This document shows, piece after piece, positions 27,560 through 40,365 of a stretch of 64,000 bases of DNA. The position numbers and the translations under genes were made by a program. Under the pieces are notes generated by a model. The model had not been told where the DNA came from. It saw only the letters and a list, made by a program, of their open reading frames with translations, and searched no databases. Within the stretch, counting starts at the first letter, position 1; every line of letters begins with the position of its first letter. This DNA comes from Cercis canadensis (taxonomy: Eukaryota > Streptophyta > Magnoliopsida > Fabales > Fabaceae), in the NCBI GenBank assembly GCA_003255065.1, contig QAOA01003368.1, positions 1,460,639 to 1,524,638 of the forward strand. Reading direction: 5' to 3'.

Positions 27560-30500
27560 TTATGCATTTTGTTGTGGAGTGAGTATAAGGATGATAGAAG
27601 AATAACTAAGCATGGGATAAAGATTGGCGTCAAGAAAGTGAGAATACTGGTCTACTGCAATAACTCTTTGGATTTGGGGTATGTCTGTAGAGAGAAAATC
27701 GTATGGTGCAGGCTTGCTGGTGTCCACTAGGGGCTCCCATCTGTATCCAGGACGTTCTGGCAAGGTAATGGTGACGGCCAAATGACTTGTATTGAATGCA
27801 ATGTAAACTTCTCCCTTCACTGAGTCAATCTGGGTTGTTCATGCCAAATAAGGATGAAGGAAGGTTAGTCACTTATAAACTACCGAGATAAAAACATGTT
27901 CTAACTAAGCCATTGGTGTTAAAAGAGATGGAGAGCTTGATAGACCAAACTTTTTTATATCAAATATGAGCGACAAAAAGATCATACCATAGTAAATGCT
28001 ACAAAACGACTAGTTTTAGACCAGTCTGGCATTCCAGGAAAATGACCATGCCACTGCAGCCTCTCTGATGTAGGGAAGTCATCTAAGCCAAGTGATTCAC
28101 ATTCCCTGCAGGAGTTCAACAACAGAAAATGAGGAAACACAAAATGCCAATAACAAACCAAGGCACAAAAGCAAGATTGATGATAACCTAAAGGTACTTA
28201 CTGGCGGAACTTGGTTATAAGACAGCAAAATCTAAAGAAGTCTGATGATGACTCTTCCTTCTTGTCCCATCGGAAGTAATTAAGCTGCAAACAAGTTTTA
28301 AGATAATCTACTAACAGAATTAAAAAATATGATTGATATGAAGAGAAAAATTCCCATAGGCATAGAGAATCACATAGTTATCATGACAATACGTATTGTT
28401 GTTTCCCCCTTTTGTGTGGCCATATTCATCACCCATATATATCATTGGGACTCCCTGCTAAGATAAAACAATGGTTAGTAAACAGAATTTATGCTGTCTA
28501 AGCTATCTAGTTTTGACACAGAAAATGCGCAAAAATAGTATGCTGAATACAATAACAGATATAATGGCCAAAAAATTTAATAACAAAAATAAAATCAATA
28601 GAGAACAGCATTAAACTAAAAATAGATTTTGGAATGTCATTGCTACTCTGTTTTTCAGAAAAATCACAAGAAATTTGTTTCTAGCACCTATACATTATAG
28701 TTNCTAGCACCTATACAGTATAGTTTATTTTAAATATAAAACCATTCTTGAGTTTTCATCTAACAGCTAAAACTTTTGGAATGAAATGGTTTCTTGACAG
28801 TTTAAATCATGATAACCAGAACAGCCCATCTTCAATAGAAAAAAACAAATTTTACTCTGTTGTATGCTTTTAATCAAACTTCATTCTGGAGAGCCAAAGG
28901 GCACTGATATATGTAACTTCGCACTGAGTTTTCCCCAATTCTCCCCTTTTCCTAGTAATATTTTCAGCCTATCACTTATATTTCCATGTTCAATTCCCAT
29001 GTCCATTTTTTAGGAATGTTTGCCTTCACATTGAGTTAAATAATACATTATGTTCAATAGATAAAATAGATCCTCAGCCCTTAAAGCATATTAATCACAT
29101 TTATCAGGTTTCCTGAACAGGAAATTCATCTTTGTTTTTTCTAGAGCTGTGATTTCTCAGTCATAAAGTCCCTCTTCAGGATTTTAAAAACACATAGCCA
29201 TCAAATAGAGTTAAAATATTTCCTTCCATATAAATGTTAAGCTACTTCAGTTTTACCACTGTCTTCCATCCATTCCCCAGTTCAATTGACGGGTGCCAAA
29301 ATCTCTATGATTTTAAATAGGCTTTTAAATAAACATAGATAATCAACCAATGTAGCTTAATGTGATAAATAATTGATGGTTTATGTTATAACAGAACCTA
29401 ATTCCTCTGATGAGGTTTCTCAGAGTAAGCAGACATAGCAAGTGATGCAATGAGGCAAGCTTGCCTTGTTACAATGCCATAATAAGTTAAATTAAGTGGA
29501 TAGACTGATAGACAATGAAGAAATACAGAGAACTCATTATAGGCCTACAAATCTTAGATTCAGGTTGTATTATGCTAGAGATTTCAAGAAGGTTAATCAC
29601 TAATCAAAATGATGATTAGATTGTGCATTTAATGTCTTCTCAATTATCATCTAGTGGGTGTTCATGCTGTATATTGTGGCATAGCCGCACAAGTCATTTG
29701 CTAAATACAGAACTTGTTATTCAATATCAAATTAAAGAAGTAGCTGTGGTCAAAATATATATGGAAAAGAGGTATAACTGTGATGTCAAACTAATTCTTA
29801 CCTGGGAAACCATGAGGGAGACGAAGAAATTGCGCATTTGTCGTTTCCTCAATTTTTTCACAGAAATACTGGAAAACTCTCCCTCCTACATTACTTTGAC
29901 AAATAGAATTAACATTTTATCCACAAATTATATTATCTCATTTAACTTACTATACAGAAATTAAGACTTCCATATATTACAAATACCACTTAAGGATCAG
30001 AAAATACTTTGGTACAAGATCAATAATAAAGCCTGTGCACTGGATAGATTTGTGTTACAAAGTATAAATATCTGTGGCTACCTTCAAATGAACTTACATT
30101 CCAAACCCCATAGAGTTTTTCTTCTTTTCTTTCAATTCTTCTTATGAACCAAAACTTAGAATTGCATATTGGCATCTACATGTGTCTAGCATGTCTCACC
30201 AATGAAAAAACAATGTGATCGGAGTTTCGGATATTTCCACGAACATTATGACAAGTCAAAACAATGATGTTCAGTTTGATGAAGTTATCTTGTGAAGTGC
30301 CAACGAGGATAAGAAAGTAAAGTAGAAGAAAAACTAGGTCAAGTGAAACTCAGGAGCATGTTTCTTAACATCTACCTGTCCACAGTTCCAGCTATTATTA
30401 TGATTTTCTCCATCATTATTGTCTTCTCCATTTGGTAAGTTATGCTTCTTGTTATAGGTCACCAAATCAGCTAGAGTGAAACCATCATGAGCACATACAA

Positions 30501-33500
30501 AGTTGATACTGTTCCATGGTTTCCTTCCTCCTCCCTGTGCCATGGGTAAAGTGTCACATCCACCCAGAAAAAACACACAATACAAAATATAGAAAATTTA
30601 AACAGATGGCCTAAAGCATTAAAATTAAGCTGACCTAGATAATAATCACCAGGGTACAAAAATTTATTGACCAAGTTCGACACTAGACCGGCTAAATTGG
30701 ATATTTTGTATGAGACCCCACCCACACAAAAGAAAGGAAGTGGAAGTTGATGTCACCAGCACTATACAAAAGAAACTACTAATGTGACAGAGACAAGGGA
30801 AAAACCTGATATAAGTTAGGACTCCCACAAAGGCATTCAGCAAATGCTCCAGCAAAGCCTTCTGTACCCTTGATAAACTGGCGCACTGTGTCTCTAAACT
30901 GCAAATGAAATAGTATGTACAGATCGTGACTATTGTATTTGACAATATAAATTTGCAGATCACGGCTCCCTCTGCAAGATTGGAAAGTAATTACATGGAA
31001 AGCTAAGAAGTAAGAACTATTGACTTTTTTTTTTTTTGGCCCTTAAAGTAAGAAGCAGATTAGAGGAGCATGTGAGGGCAAAATAAACTGCTTGGTTAAA
31101 GGAAAACGGTCCACAGAATTTAGCAATATTGTTTGCATTTTAGCTTATATATAGAGTCAAGGAGACTCTGGATAAATATGTAGGTATGATCGGTGTCCTC
31201 ATTGTCCTAGTAATTTGTTATTTATCGATTACAGGCTGGTCCAGGAAAACAGAAAGTAATATGTAGATACCAGCTGTCACCGTGGACCATGGCTAAAGTA
31301 ATTGACTCTTCAGGCCCACAGATGAGTTTCCAGGGCCTACAGTTCTCCAGTGATGAACTCTCATACAAATTTTTAAAGATTCTAGGAGAACAGCTGTTTG
31401 ACAACAGAAAGAAGATTTGTTCTGGTTTAGTCATAATCTTTGACAGCAAGAAAAAGCTATGAATTATAACTTTCTTTGAGTGACACAGGGATGTCAGTCT
31501 TTGAGTAAGAAAAGGCAACACCCAGAAGAAGGAAATAACCCAGATATAAATTACAAATGTTAGACTCCATTTGATGAGAACTAACTACTTTCATAGTCCA
31601 AGATTATGACACTGCTGTGTAGTTTACTGTAAACTAAGCATTGGATAACACACATAATCACAAATTACAACTGTGGAAAGAATGAAGAAAAATATAAATG
31701 ACAAGAACAAATTCAACACCATTTCAGTGTTCACAAGTTGATCTGGTTGAAAGTCAGGTTAGTTTCAATAGAACTTTTCTGTCTATTTTACATTTTTTAT
31801 CTTTTCCCGGTGTGTCTGTTAATATGAAAATGGTTTACGCAATTACCTGACAAACAATTTTACTTAAAAAGGCTGAAAGGAGTGCAACATTAGGAGGTAT
31901 GTGATGCAATACTATGCAATTAGTATATTTCATGTGGTGCTGTATTATCAAGTGCTCTTTCTCAAAAAAACAAATTTGTAAACTTCATTTCAAGCTGTGC
32001 TACCCCACCCTCTTCTTTTTCAGTCACATCATAATAAAAAGAATTATGAATCTAAAAATTTAACATCTTTACTGACCTTCCCATTCCATTCTGACCAAAT
32101 ACCCCAGTGAGGGAACGTGCCAACTTGGTAGAGGCCCCCTGAATCCCAGGCTTCGGCTATAAGCTAAAAAGAGGGAATTAAGAAACTCAGTAACTCCAGA
32201 TATTATTTGCACATGTATTTTGTGCTGATTGCTTCAAAATCAATGAAAACTAGTTTGTAAGGCAGATAATTATAACAGTTATCAATCAAACTAATTTTAA
32301 CAAAACAAAATAAACAAAAGCACTCCACATTAGTGCAGTCATATGAAAGCTGTCCACTTACCGAGGAACTCAATCTAGATGAGGCAAGAGAATAAAATAA
32401 AGCATAAAGCAGGTAGTCTTTCATTAGTAAGCACCTTTTAGCCATGACTATTTGAGTTCGAAAGGTCAGGTAATGGCCACAAGAAGTAAGTTCCTTGTAT
32501 TTTTTTATTTTATTTTATTTTTTTTGATAGAAATATTATAGAGGAAGGGAAGAAGTACAAGTGAGACGACTAGAAATTCTCCAAAAGAAAGAAAATAATT
32601 GAACAAGAAAACACACTAAGTCCAGACCCTTAAGACAATACTAAAATAGGGAGCCACCTCATCTCCACCAAAACAAGCCAAAACATAACTGCTCCAATCA
32701 CTATAACTAACAGATTTCCACCAACCATAAATATGGCCACTCTCTTTTACTCCTAAACCTTCTTATCCCAGATCAAACCAGAAAACCTTCCCATCCCACA
32801 AGTTCCAAAGTTCAAATCTTGTTTTCTGCCAGAAAGGATCTGTAGACAGATATCTATATCTGTACTATGCTGGTTTACTTACTAATCCAAGTTCCAGTAA
32901 AGGTTGCACTAGCTCCTCTACCATCAGAAAAGAAAACTGCATCTCAGTTTGTCTGCTCATTTTGTTAAATCTCTTATTTTCGTCAACATTACCATAAAAG
33001 AGATTAAAGGAAAAAGAACGCAGAGGTTCAGATATTTGACTAAAAAAACCATTTGATTTGTCCACCTGAAAAAATTCCCCAAATACCCCTCAAGCTATGT
33101 GGTTATCATGTTCAAATATAAACAGAATAACCAAACAGCTTGAAGGGTATTTTGGTAGTTTTGCAGGGTGGATAAACTAAATGGCCTGTTTCTTCATCTT
33201 CTCATACGTCTAATTTATTTTCCCGAGATTAATTCATTCCAAAAATTTATTTAATACATTCTTAAAATGACTAAAAGATGTTGGAACTATCTCAATCAAG
33301 GTGAGGTGTTAATCCTTGAATGCAATCAAATCAGCTTTTCCTATATAGTGTAAAAGAATCAGGCAAGTTGAAAAACCTTCATTCCATGAAGTATTGGATC
33401 ATTGCTTATCCAGTCAATCAATGGTGGGCTACTGAGTGGGGTTCCAGTTGTCAGCAAGTCACCTTTCAATGGAGCACCAAACACATTAACTCCATCCCAG

Positions 33501-36500
33501 AGACTGATGACAGACAAGGAGAAGAAATTAAGAATAGTTTGAAACATCTATCTCCAGTACAATCCAAGTGATAACATGCTATATAATATTTAACCTGCTA
33601 CTCCTGGTCATAATAGAAGCAAGATCAAAGCGAAAACCATCCACATGCATTTCTGTTACCCAATATCTGTTGCACCAGAGAAAACTAGTAAGATCTTCAA
33701 TCCATGGGATATAAAAGCAATTTGTAACAAAAGCAAAGTTCCAAGGGTGCAATAAGCAGAAAGACTATAATCATAAAGGAATTGTATATTAACAGAAGAC
33801 AAAGCATACTGCAAAAGTACATAATGGCAGAAGTGACAATGTCAGCTTATGTGTAAGGACAGAATCATCAACCTGTGATACATGATTGTATATTAATAGC
33901 CATAATGCTCAACTACATGTGAAATTTATGACATAACCATGCATGTACGTCTGTATGTCTGCATGCAGCTATGTACTCGGGCATGTAATTATCCATAGAT
34001 AGAAAAGTCAACAGAATACTATTAACTAAGAAATTGAAAGTTTTCCATATAAAAGAGATATTTTAAGTCCAAAATAAGTTTAAAAATTATGAAAAATCTA
34101 TGAGAAATAAACTTCATAAAATCAAAGAACAAGCAACCCTAGTAAGTGTTTAGTGTACCTTAAGCAGTCCACTATAAATTGACGTACAATGGGATGGTTG
34201 CAATTGAATGTGTTCCCACATCCTGAATAGTTATAGAATTCCCCCTGTCAACCATGAAAGTTGGTCTAATTGACGTTATATATGATTGAAAAGTATAAAA
34301 ATTATAATATCAGCAAATAAATAATTTTGAACATTGTAGTAGATAATTCAAAACCCAACCGTCACTGTAACTATAAGGCTTGAGAAGTAAAGATACACTG
34401 TTTTAACAGAGTGGGTATTTTCTCAGATTATATCATTAACCTTGGTTTCATGTGTGGACTTAATTAAGTATTGAGGTCTAACAGAAGTCATTGTGATGGA
34501 ATCCCACAGGAATAACAGGGACGCAATAGGAAAGACAGAAGAAGAAGGGGCAGAATAAAGGCAGAATGAAATGGTTTTATGGAAAAATCAGGACACAAAA
34601 GGATAATTCAGAAGTAGTACAGTATCTCCAATGAGAGTGGGAATACAGTTTACCATCAGTATCACCTTCTCCACTTGTGGAGAAGATGATCTTCAGCTTT
34701 TATGCCAGGTGGTTGAATGGTCTCTTACTACTAAATTGACAAGGAGGAAACAGGATATTGAATTTGGCAGCATCCTCTAATATCTACCATTATCATGTAA
34801 GTTTGGAATTTTAAATCTCGTAGTGTCCTTTTTGTGAATGTTTTTTCCTTAGCCTGTGTTTCTTTCCTCTATGGCTATAAAACATACACATAAAGAGGAA
34901 CACTGAAAGACAGCATAGGAATAAACAAAAGTACACAAGATAAATAGGATAATATAAAAAGATTGCAATCCTAGCAGGACACAGCCAGTGCATTCATTTC
35001 TATATTTCCAAATTGTAAAACCTTTTNGCATCCTCTAAAATCTACCATTATCATGTAAGTTTGGAATTTTAAATCTCGTAGTGTCCTTTATGTGAATGTT
35101 TTTTCCTTAGCCTGTGTTTCTTTCCTCTATGGCTATAAAACATACACATAAAGAGGAACACTAAAAGACAGCATAGGAATAAACAAAAGTACACAAGATA
35201 AATAGGATAATATAAAAAGATTGCAATCCTAGCAGGACACAGCCAGTGCATTCATTTCTATATTTCCAAATTGTAAAACCTTTTCTTTTTTTTACTTTTT
35301 TGAAATCCTCACAGGCATCTAAGTTTCAATCAACTAGCAGATAACCAAGTGTAAAAATATTGATTGCCATACCTTGGGAGCAAGCATATAATAGATACTA
35401 TTGTCAACACCTCTGAAAGAAATGATTGGACCATTCTCATTCCCTTCAGCTGTATGATTGAAAACAACATCCATGATAACCTGCTTCAGTAGAATCAGAA
35501 ATGAAACATACCCTAATTATTCTTTACAGGAAAAAAAGAAAAAGAATTGAAATCAAATGTAATCATGATCACCTCTATTCCTCGTTTATGTGCCTCTTTA
35601 ATCATGAACTTCATTTCATTAATCCCATCACAGCCACAATTTCTTGTACCAGCAGATGAGTATCTACTCATTGGTGAAAAGTAATTGACAGTTGAATAGC
35701 CCCAAAAATTGACCCTAAAAGACAAATAAGATACTGATTATCATATACTTCATAGTAGAACCAAAAAAAAAATGAATATAACAATTGTATAGAGCCAGAC
35801 ATCTGGGTAACTATCAAAGTGAAGTCATTATTAGTTCACCAAATTATTATTTTTTTTTATATAAAATAAAAAAACTTTATTAGATAGAATACAAGTAAAA
35901 AGGAGGACAAGATATCCTTCTGAAAGAAATACAAAAAGGAACAGAACAATGCATTAAGGCTTTCCAATCCCTCTGCACATCAGTCAACAAGACTCCCTTA
36001 AAGAAACTGAGTTCATCAAATTATGTACAAACACTTGAAAGAAGACTTTGATATATGCTTTGAAAAATATCAAGAGTAAAAGCTGTCATGAAGTGTCTAA
36101 GAAGTGCCAAATATTTGAAGGCCTAATAAAAAAAGAATTGCCTATCAGTATCTGACTTGCACAATTAAATATAATGAGAAGCCTCTGACAAAGGTAGTAA
36201 TGATTTAAATTCATTAACAAATATCAAATTTGGATGTTAGTTGATTTGCAGGATACTCAAAGAGATGTAGAATTTATATACTGTGATGTCACTGATTTAA
36301 AAGTTGTCTTACTTGTAGTCCCCTAATACAGAATTGTAGCTGAAGTATTCAAGCTCATTAAACTCATGGCATGGCATTAATTCTATACAATTGACTCCAA
36401 GCTCCTGCAAAATGAATGACACCAAATGAAAACAGTTACAAGATCTTATGATCAATATTACCAGTTAGCAAACGGTTTATACATACTTATATGCTTTACG

Positions 36501-39500
36501 CAACTATGCCATTCCCAAGTTCACGAAAATCAACCATTGCAGATTAAACAGTTGTGAGATCAGCAATACTTATTTACAATACCATCCAGGACTGAGCCTC
36601 AATATTTGGTGTTGCTGAGTTCCACTAAAAGGCTGTTATAAGCTATAAGGGAAACTTTCAAGAATAATTTAATAACAATTATAGCAGTCTCCAATATTCA
36701 ATTCCTGCAACTTTTGGTCTGTACCCAATGTGATATTAACACAGTCAATTGGTAGGTGACTAATTTAAATCTTGGTAGCCCCTATAATAGGTTTTCAGTC
36801 ATCATTTTCTCTGATAGCACTTTCATTTCTAGTTTCGCTATCCAAATGCAGCTGCGTATTAGGTAGCTTTAATGTTTTAAGATTGATTTCACATAATCAG
36901 GCCATTTCATTTTCAGCATAAGCTTTAGTTGTTAATGCAATTAAATATACATCATTCAGATAGTTTTTGTCACTGTATGGAAGATAAGATCCTAAGTTTT
37001 GACTTAATTGAGTTTCAAGAAATTTTTTAACATATTTTAACGGTAAGTCAAATAGTCCCTAGGTTCAAATTTATGTAATATTGAGGGCTCTCAAATCCCT
37101 ACCCTCAAACAAAGCTGAACACAATTGCATTACACAAGCCAATTAAACTACATGTAGTTGGGCACATTTTCCAACAGATTAGGCTTTGAGAATTGTTGGG
37201 AATTCAAAGTGGTATCAGAACCTGGACCTAAAAAGGTCAACAGGTCAATAACCTTCTTTGATAATTATTATAGTGTTATAACTATTTAATAACTTGCACC
37301 ATTTTTAAATTTCACAGTCCATTAGTAAGTATAATTGAACAAGTTTCTATACAGCCTAAGTTTATGGGAGAATTGTGATCCAAACATGAAGCACCAATGC
37401 TAGGAGACCCAATTGTCTGAACATGTTGTTATGCCTCTGCCCAAAGTCTTGTTCTGACTAACATTATTAAATTAATTTCTTATCATGCATTATGATTTAT
37501 AACTAAATAACACAGTATCCCTTTTTCTTTTCCTTCTATTCTACTGTTAATGAGTTCATTATAATTACACTCAAAGGTTTTGGTAAGAAAAAGGAAGGCA
37601 ATACTTTGGTTAGTGCGCAATCTTTTCTATAATTTAAGGCTTTAGGATTCAGAGAAATGCCAGAAATTTTAAGAACCAGATTCAACCTCCCACCTTCTAT
37701 GGGATCAAAGTGACCATTTGGCTTCATTTTGGCATTCAGTTCATGGCTTACATAGAGGGATTGGAGGTCATTATTATTTCCATTGAATATTAAACTTAGA
37801 GGGCATCATATCCTCTTCTATGCAATTTCCTTCTTTCCTCTTTAAATAATTCTTCTTTCTCTATCTAGAATACACACACGCATGCATGCTAGCACACAAA
37901 GAACATAATATCCGAATTCCTACCTTACAACGTCATTTTAGATTGATAACGCATAAAGAAATCAAAAACTTATTAAAGCTACAACTTTTGACAAGAAATT
38001 GAATTATCATGCATAATTTTCCTTGGTAGAAAGAAATGTGCCAAAGGACCCTTAAAATTATTTTTGAAAATGATAAAAAACTTCACCTTTAAGTGTTCAA
38101 GCTTTTCCACTACACCAAGGTATGTACCAGGGAACTCCGTCCTGCTTGACTCATGCTTTGTAAACCCGCGCACATGCATTTCATATATAATAAGATCCTT
38201 TTCTGGATACTTCAGAGGTAAATCTCCTTCCCAGTCAAACTAAACATGTCACATAACAACAATAAGCCATAGTCCTTCATAATTGAGGTAGGCTACATAA
38301 CCTCCGATCTGAACAAGTTGGAATTTTCCACATGAAAACTACATGGTACTATTAAGATTTAGAAAACACAAGATATTGAAAATGATTCAACATAATGAAT
38401 AAGATTTAAAAAAGAAATTATAAAAGAGTTTATTCCCCTTAAGTTCTAGAACTTGAAGAAGAAGACCAATAAGTCCAAGCAGGTGCCTACCCTTTCATGC
38501 AAAATGACCAAACTGTGTGTGGTTATTCCACTAATATATGTGGTTACTCTGTTTACATATGTGGTTATTCCATTTATATGTGTGGTTATTCCGATTATAT
38601 TTGAACATTATAACCACATATATGAACAGAATAACCACAACACTGAGAGGTATTTTGGTCATTCCCACAGTGTGCAAGCACCTGCTTAGAAATTTTATCA
38701 TTTCCACTCTTTATAGTCTTGTTTTCTAAGTTTTAGAACCGTAGAATAATTCTCTCATTGTAAAATTATCATAAATTTGGAACTTTATTCATGAAGTGAC
38801 TGGAGGAATCCCACATTTCCTAGAAGAGAAGATAATATTTATAAGAGAAGTTTGTCATTGTCTATCAGGATAGGCTTTCTGTCACTGAAATCTGATGTTA
38901 CTATTATTAGACTAACATCATTCACATCATCTGATGGTGAAATATAGCTCACAAAAAGTTTAAGGAAAACAATTAAAAAATTGATCAAGTTTTTTTTTTC
39001 CTTTTACCATAAAACTAACCAAGTTGAGTAAACCATCCACACAAATAAAGTACCTTATCATCAGAAGAAGGTATCATGCCCGCCATTTGTGGCCAGCAAT
39101 TACCATCAGGCCCTAAAGCACCAAACTCTTCTCTGCTTATAACTGCCTAGACAAACGAGAGGTACATTAGAGTCCATTGCAATTCAATATTGAAGAAAAA
39201 GCAGTAAACTAAGCAATGTAACAAGACCCACTAACTTTTGCATAAGGATCCAGCAATATACGAGAGGAATCATAGTAGAGTCCTTCTTCAGGAGAAAACT
39301 TTCCATCTATTTTGTAGCCATATAGCATATCTTTAAAATCTCCTCTCAGCAATACATGCCAAACATCTCCAGTCTTATTAATTAATGGATCAAGAGGAAT
39401 CCGCTCAGTCACTCGATTCTGTAACAAATACATTACAATTAGTTATTAAATATTAATAATACCATATGCATATGCACCACAAGCAAAGTGCAACATCTGT

Positions 39501-40060
39501 AAAATTAAACCAAAAGTAGTCTTAATTTTGTTTTACTAGTCAATTAGAAACAATAAATTGATTTTGAGCAGTAGCAATGCATCAACCTTTCCTCTACAGA
39601 CTACACCAAATATAATAACAACTAAGATTATAATGAGAAATGGGAAGAGAGTAAAGAAAATTGATCAGCTTACATCCTGCAAATCAGATAGACTAATCAA
39701 ACATAGAGTGGCTGAGATTGCATTCCCAGAATAAATAGCAAAATTGACCCCACCATCTCGAGCAGTGGCACCAAACGGCGTCGGAGAGCCTCTCGATACC
39801 TGGAAGCGGCCAAATTGCGGCTTCTCAGCCACCATAGTTTCAGTCTCTATCCCACCAACATCTATGGCATTCACCACCAAAGTCTTTACCTTTGAATTAC
39901 TCCCACAAATAGAAGTCACTGAGTTGGCATATTTGTTCTTCTGCTTTGAGACCCTTTTCTTGAAAATGGTTTGGCATTGAAACTGTTGAGCGCAGAGGTT
40001 TGGAGGGGTGAAAATGAGGGAACATGAAGCACAGTGAGTGCCAACGAACCCCATTAACAT
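27560..40060 (-). CDS. ISA3: Isoamylase 3, chloroplast starch-debranching enzyme
   Basis: Hydrolyses alpha-1,6 branches during leaf starch breakdown in the chloroplast. Eighteen exons, read 5'->3' on the minus strand: 40060-39674, 39418-39236, 39146-39054, 38239-38087, 36404-36313, 35714-35573, 35480-35373, 34244-34159, 33666-33595, 33503-33377, 32163-32077, 30898-30806, 30534-30376, 29885-29802, 28454-28374, 28284-28202, 28105-27988, 27829-27560. They join in frame to 805 residues. The N-terminus is a Ser/Lys-rich plastid transit peptide, followed by a CBM48-like region ([20 protein letters not shown]). The GH13 regions are intact: DVVFNH at 354-359, DGFRFD with nucleophile Asp429, acid/base Glu485 in IAEAWD, and His557-Asp558 in CAHDG. 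Introns carry several repeats. Some donors are weak (GTGATT at 28373, GTTAGT at 39235, GTTAAA at 33594). ISA3 rather than ISA1/2 by close match to the remembered family sequence. Confidence 0.96.
28681..28725. repeat. Short direct repeat around N at 28703 (ISA3 intron)
   Basis: A 22-bp segment beginning ctagcacctatac occurs directly on both sides of the single N. Probable unmerged contig overlap. Confidence 0.8.
32503..32860 (-). mobile_element. Possible retroelement 3' fragment in ISA3 intron
   Basis: A T-rich head (tttttatttt..) followed by about 300 bp unlike the surrounding intron looks like the poly-A end of a reverse-inserted LINE or SINE. No protein motif is visible, so the class is not settled. 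Confidence 0.35.
34770..35284. repeat. 257-bp direct duplication around N at 35027 (ISA3 intron)
   Basis: 34770-35026 and 35028-35284 are almost identical and separated by one N. Probable unmerged contig overlap, in the intron between exons 7 and 8; the exons are unaffected. Confidence 0.88.
35850..36010 (-). mobile_element. Possible LINE/SINE 3' end in ISA3 intron
   Basis: A run of T's, then aaaaaactttattagatag and a block resembling a reverse-oriented retroelement tail. There are no coding motifs, so the evidence is compositional only. Confidence 0.3.
38443..38739. mobile_element. MITE-like inverted-repeat element in ISA3 intron 3
   Basis: Imperfect inverted ends pair gttctagaactt (left) with the reverse complement of aagttttagaac (right). 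Inside, aagcaggtgc and atgaccaaa recur in mirror orientation near 38478-38510 and 38660-38692. The core carries four 21-bp units of atgtggttatt type at about 38516-38600 and an inverted copy (aataaccaca) to about 38640. There is no coding capacity. I could not define a target duplication with confidence. Confidence 0.55.
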
Positions 40061-40131
40061 TGATCAACTGGTTAAAGAAGCTCAAACTGAAACAAAACCA
40101 TTCATCAAACAGTTGGAGGAGAAATTGATAC

Positions 40132-40365
40132 TTGATAACTCAGAAAGAGTTGGTTTTCATTCGAAAGCTGTGGAGTAGAGTAGGCAATAGCATAGAGAGG
40201 GAGATCTATATATAGCAAAAGAGTATTATTATAAGATAGGGACTAGAGTTGATAACTCAGAAAGAGTTGGTTTTCATTCGAAAGCTGTGGAGTAGAGTAG
40301 GCAATAGCATAGAGAGGGAGATCTATATATAGCAAAAGAGTATTATTATAAGATAGGGACTAGAG
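40132..40365 (-). promoter_or_regulatory. Tandemly duplicated core promoter/leader of ISA3 (2 x 117 bp)
   Basis: The 117-bp unit 40132-40248 is repeated at 40249-40365 with no visible differences. Each copy carries a TATATATA box (40207-40214 and 40324-40331), a CT-rich stretch after it in the minus direction, and the first part of the probable leader. The ISA3 ATG is at 40060, so the proximal TATA sits about 147 bp upstream, a normal spacing. No N separates the copies, unlike most other duplications here. Function is inferred from position and the TATA boxes. Confidence 0.75.

Noticed and set aside
37202-37225. Copia primer-binding-site-like tggtatcagaacc in an ISA3 intron
   Set aside because: No LTR, gag or pol sequence is visible around it; a short match alone is not enough to call a retrotransposon.
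38516-38640. CRISPR-like array
   Set aside because: Four 21-bp units without unique spacers, with an inverted copy, inside a plant intron; this is a minisatellite in a MITE-like element.
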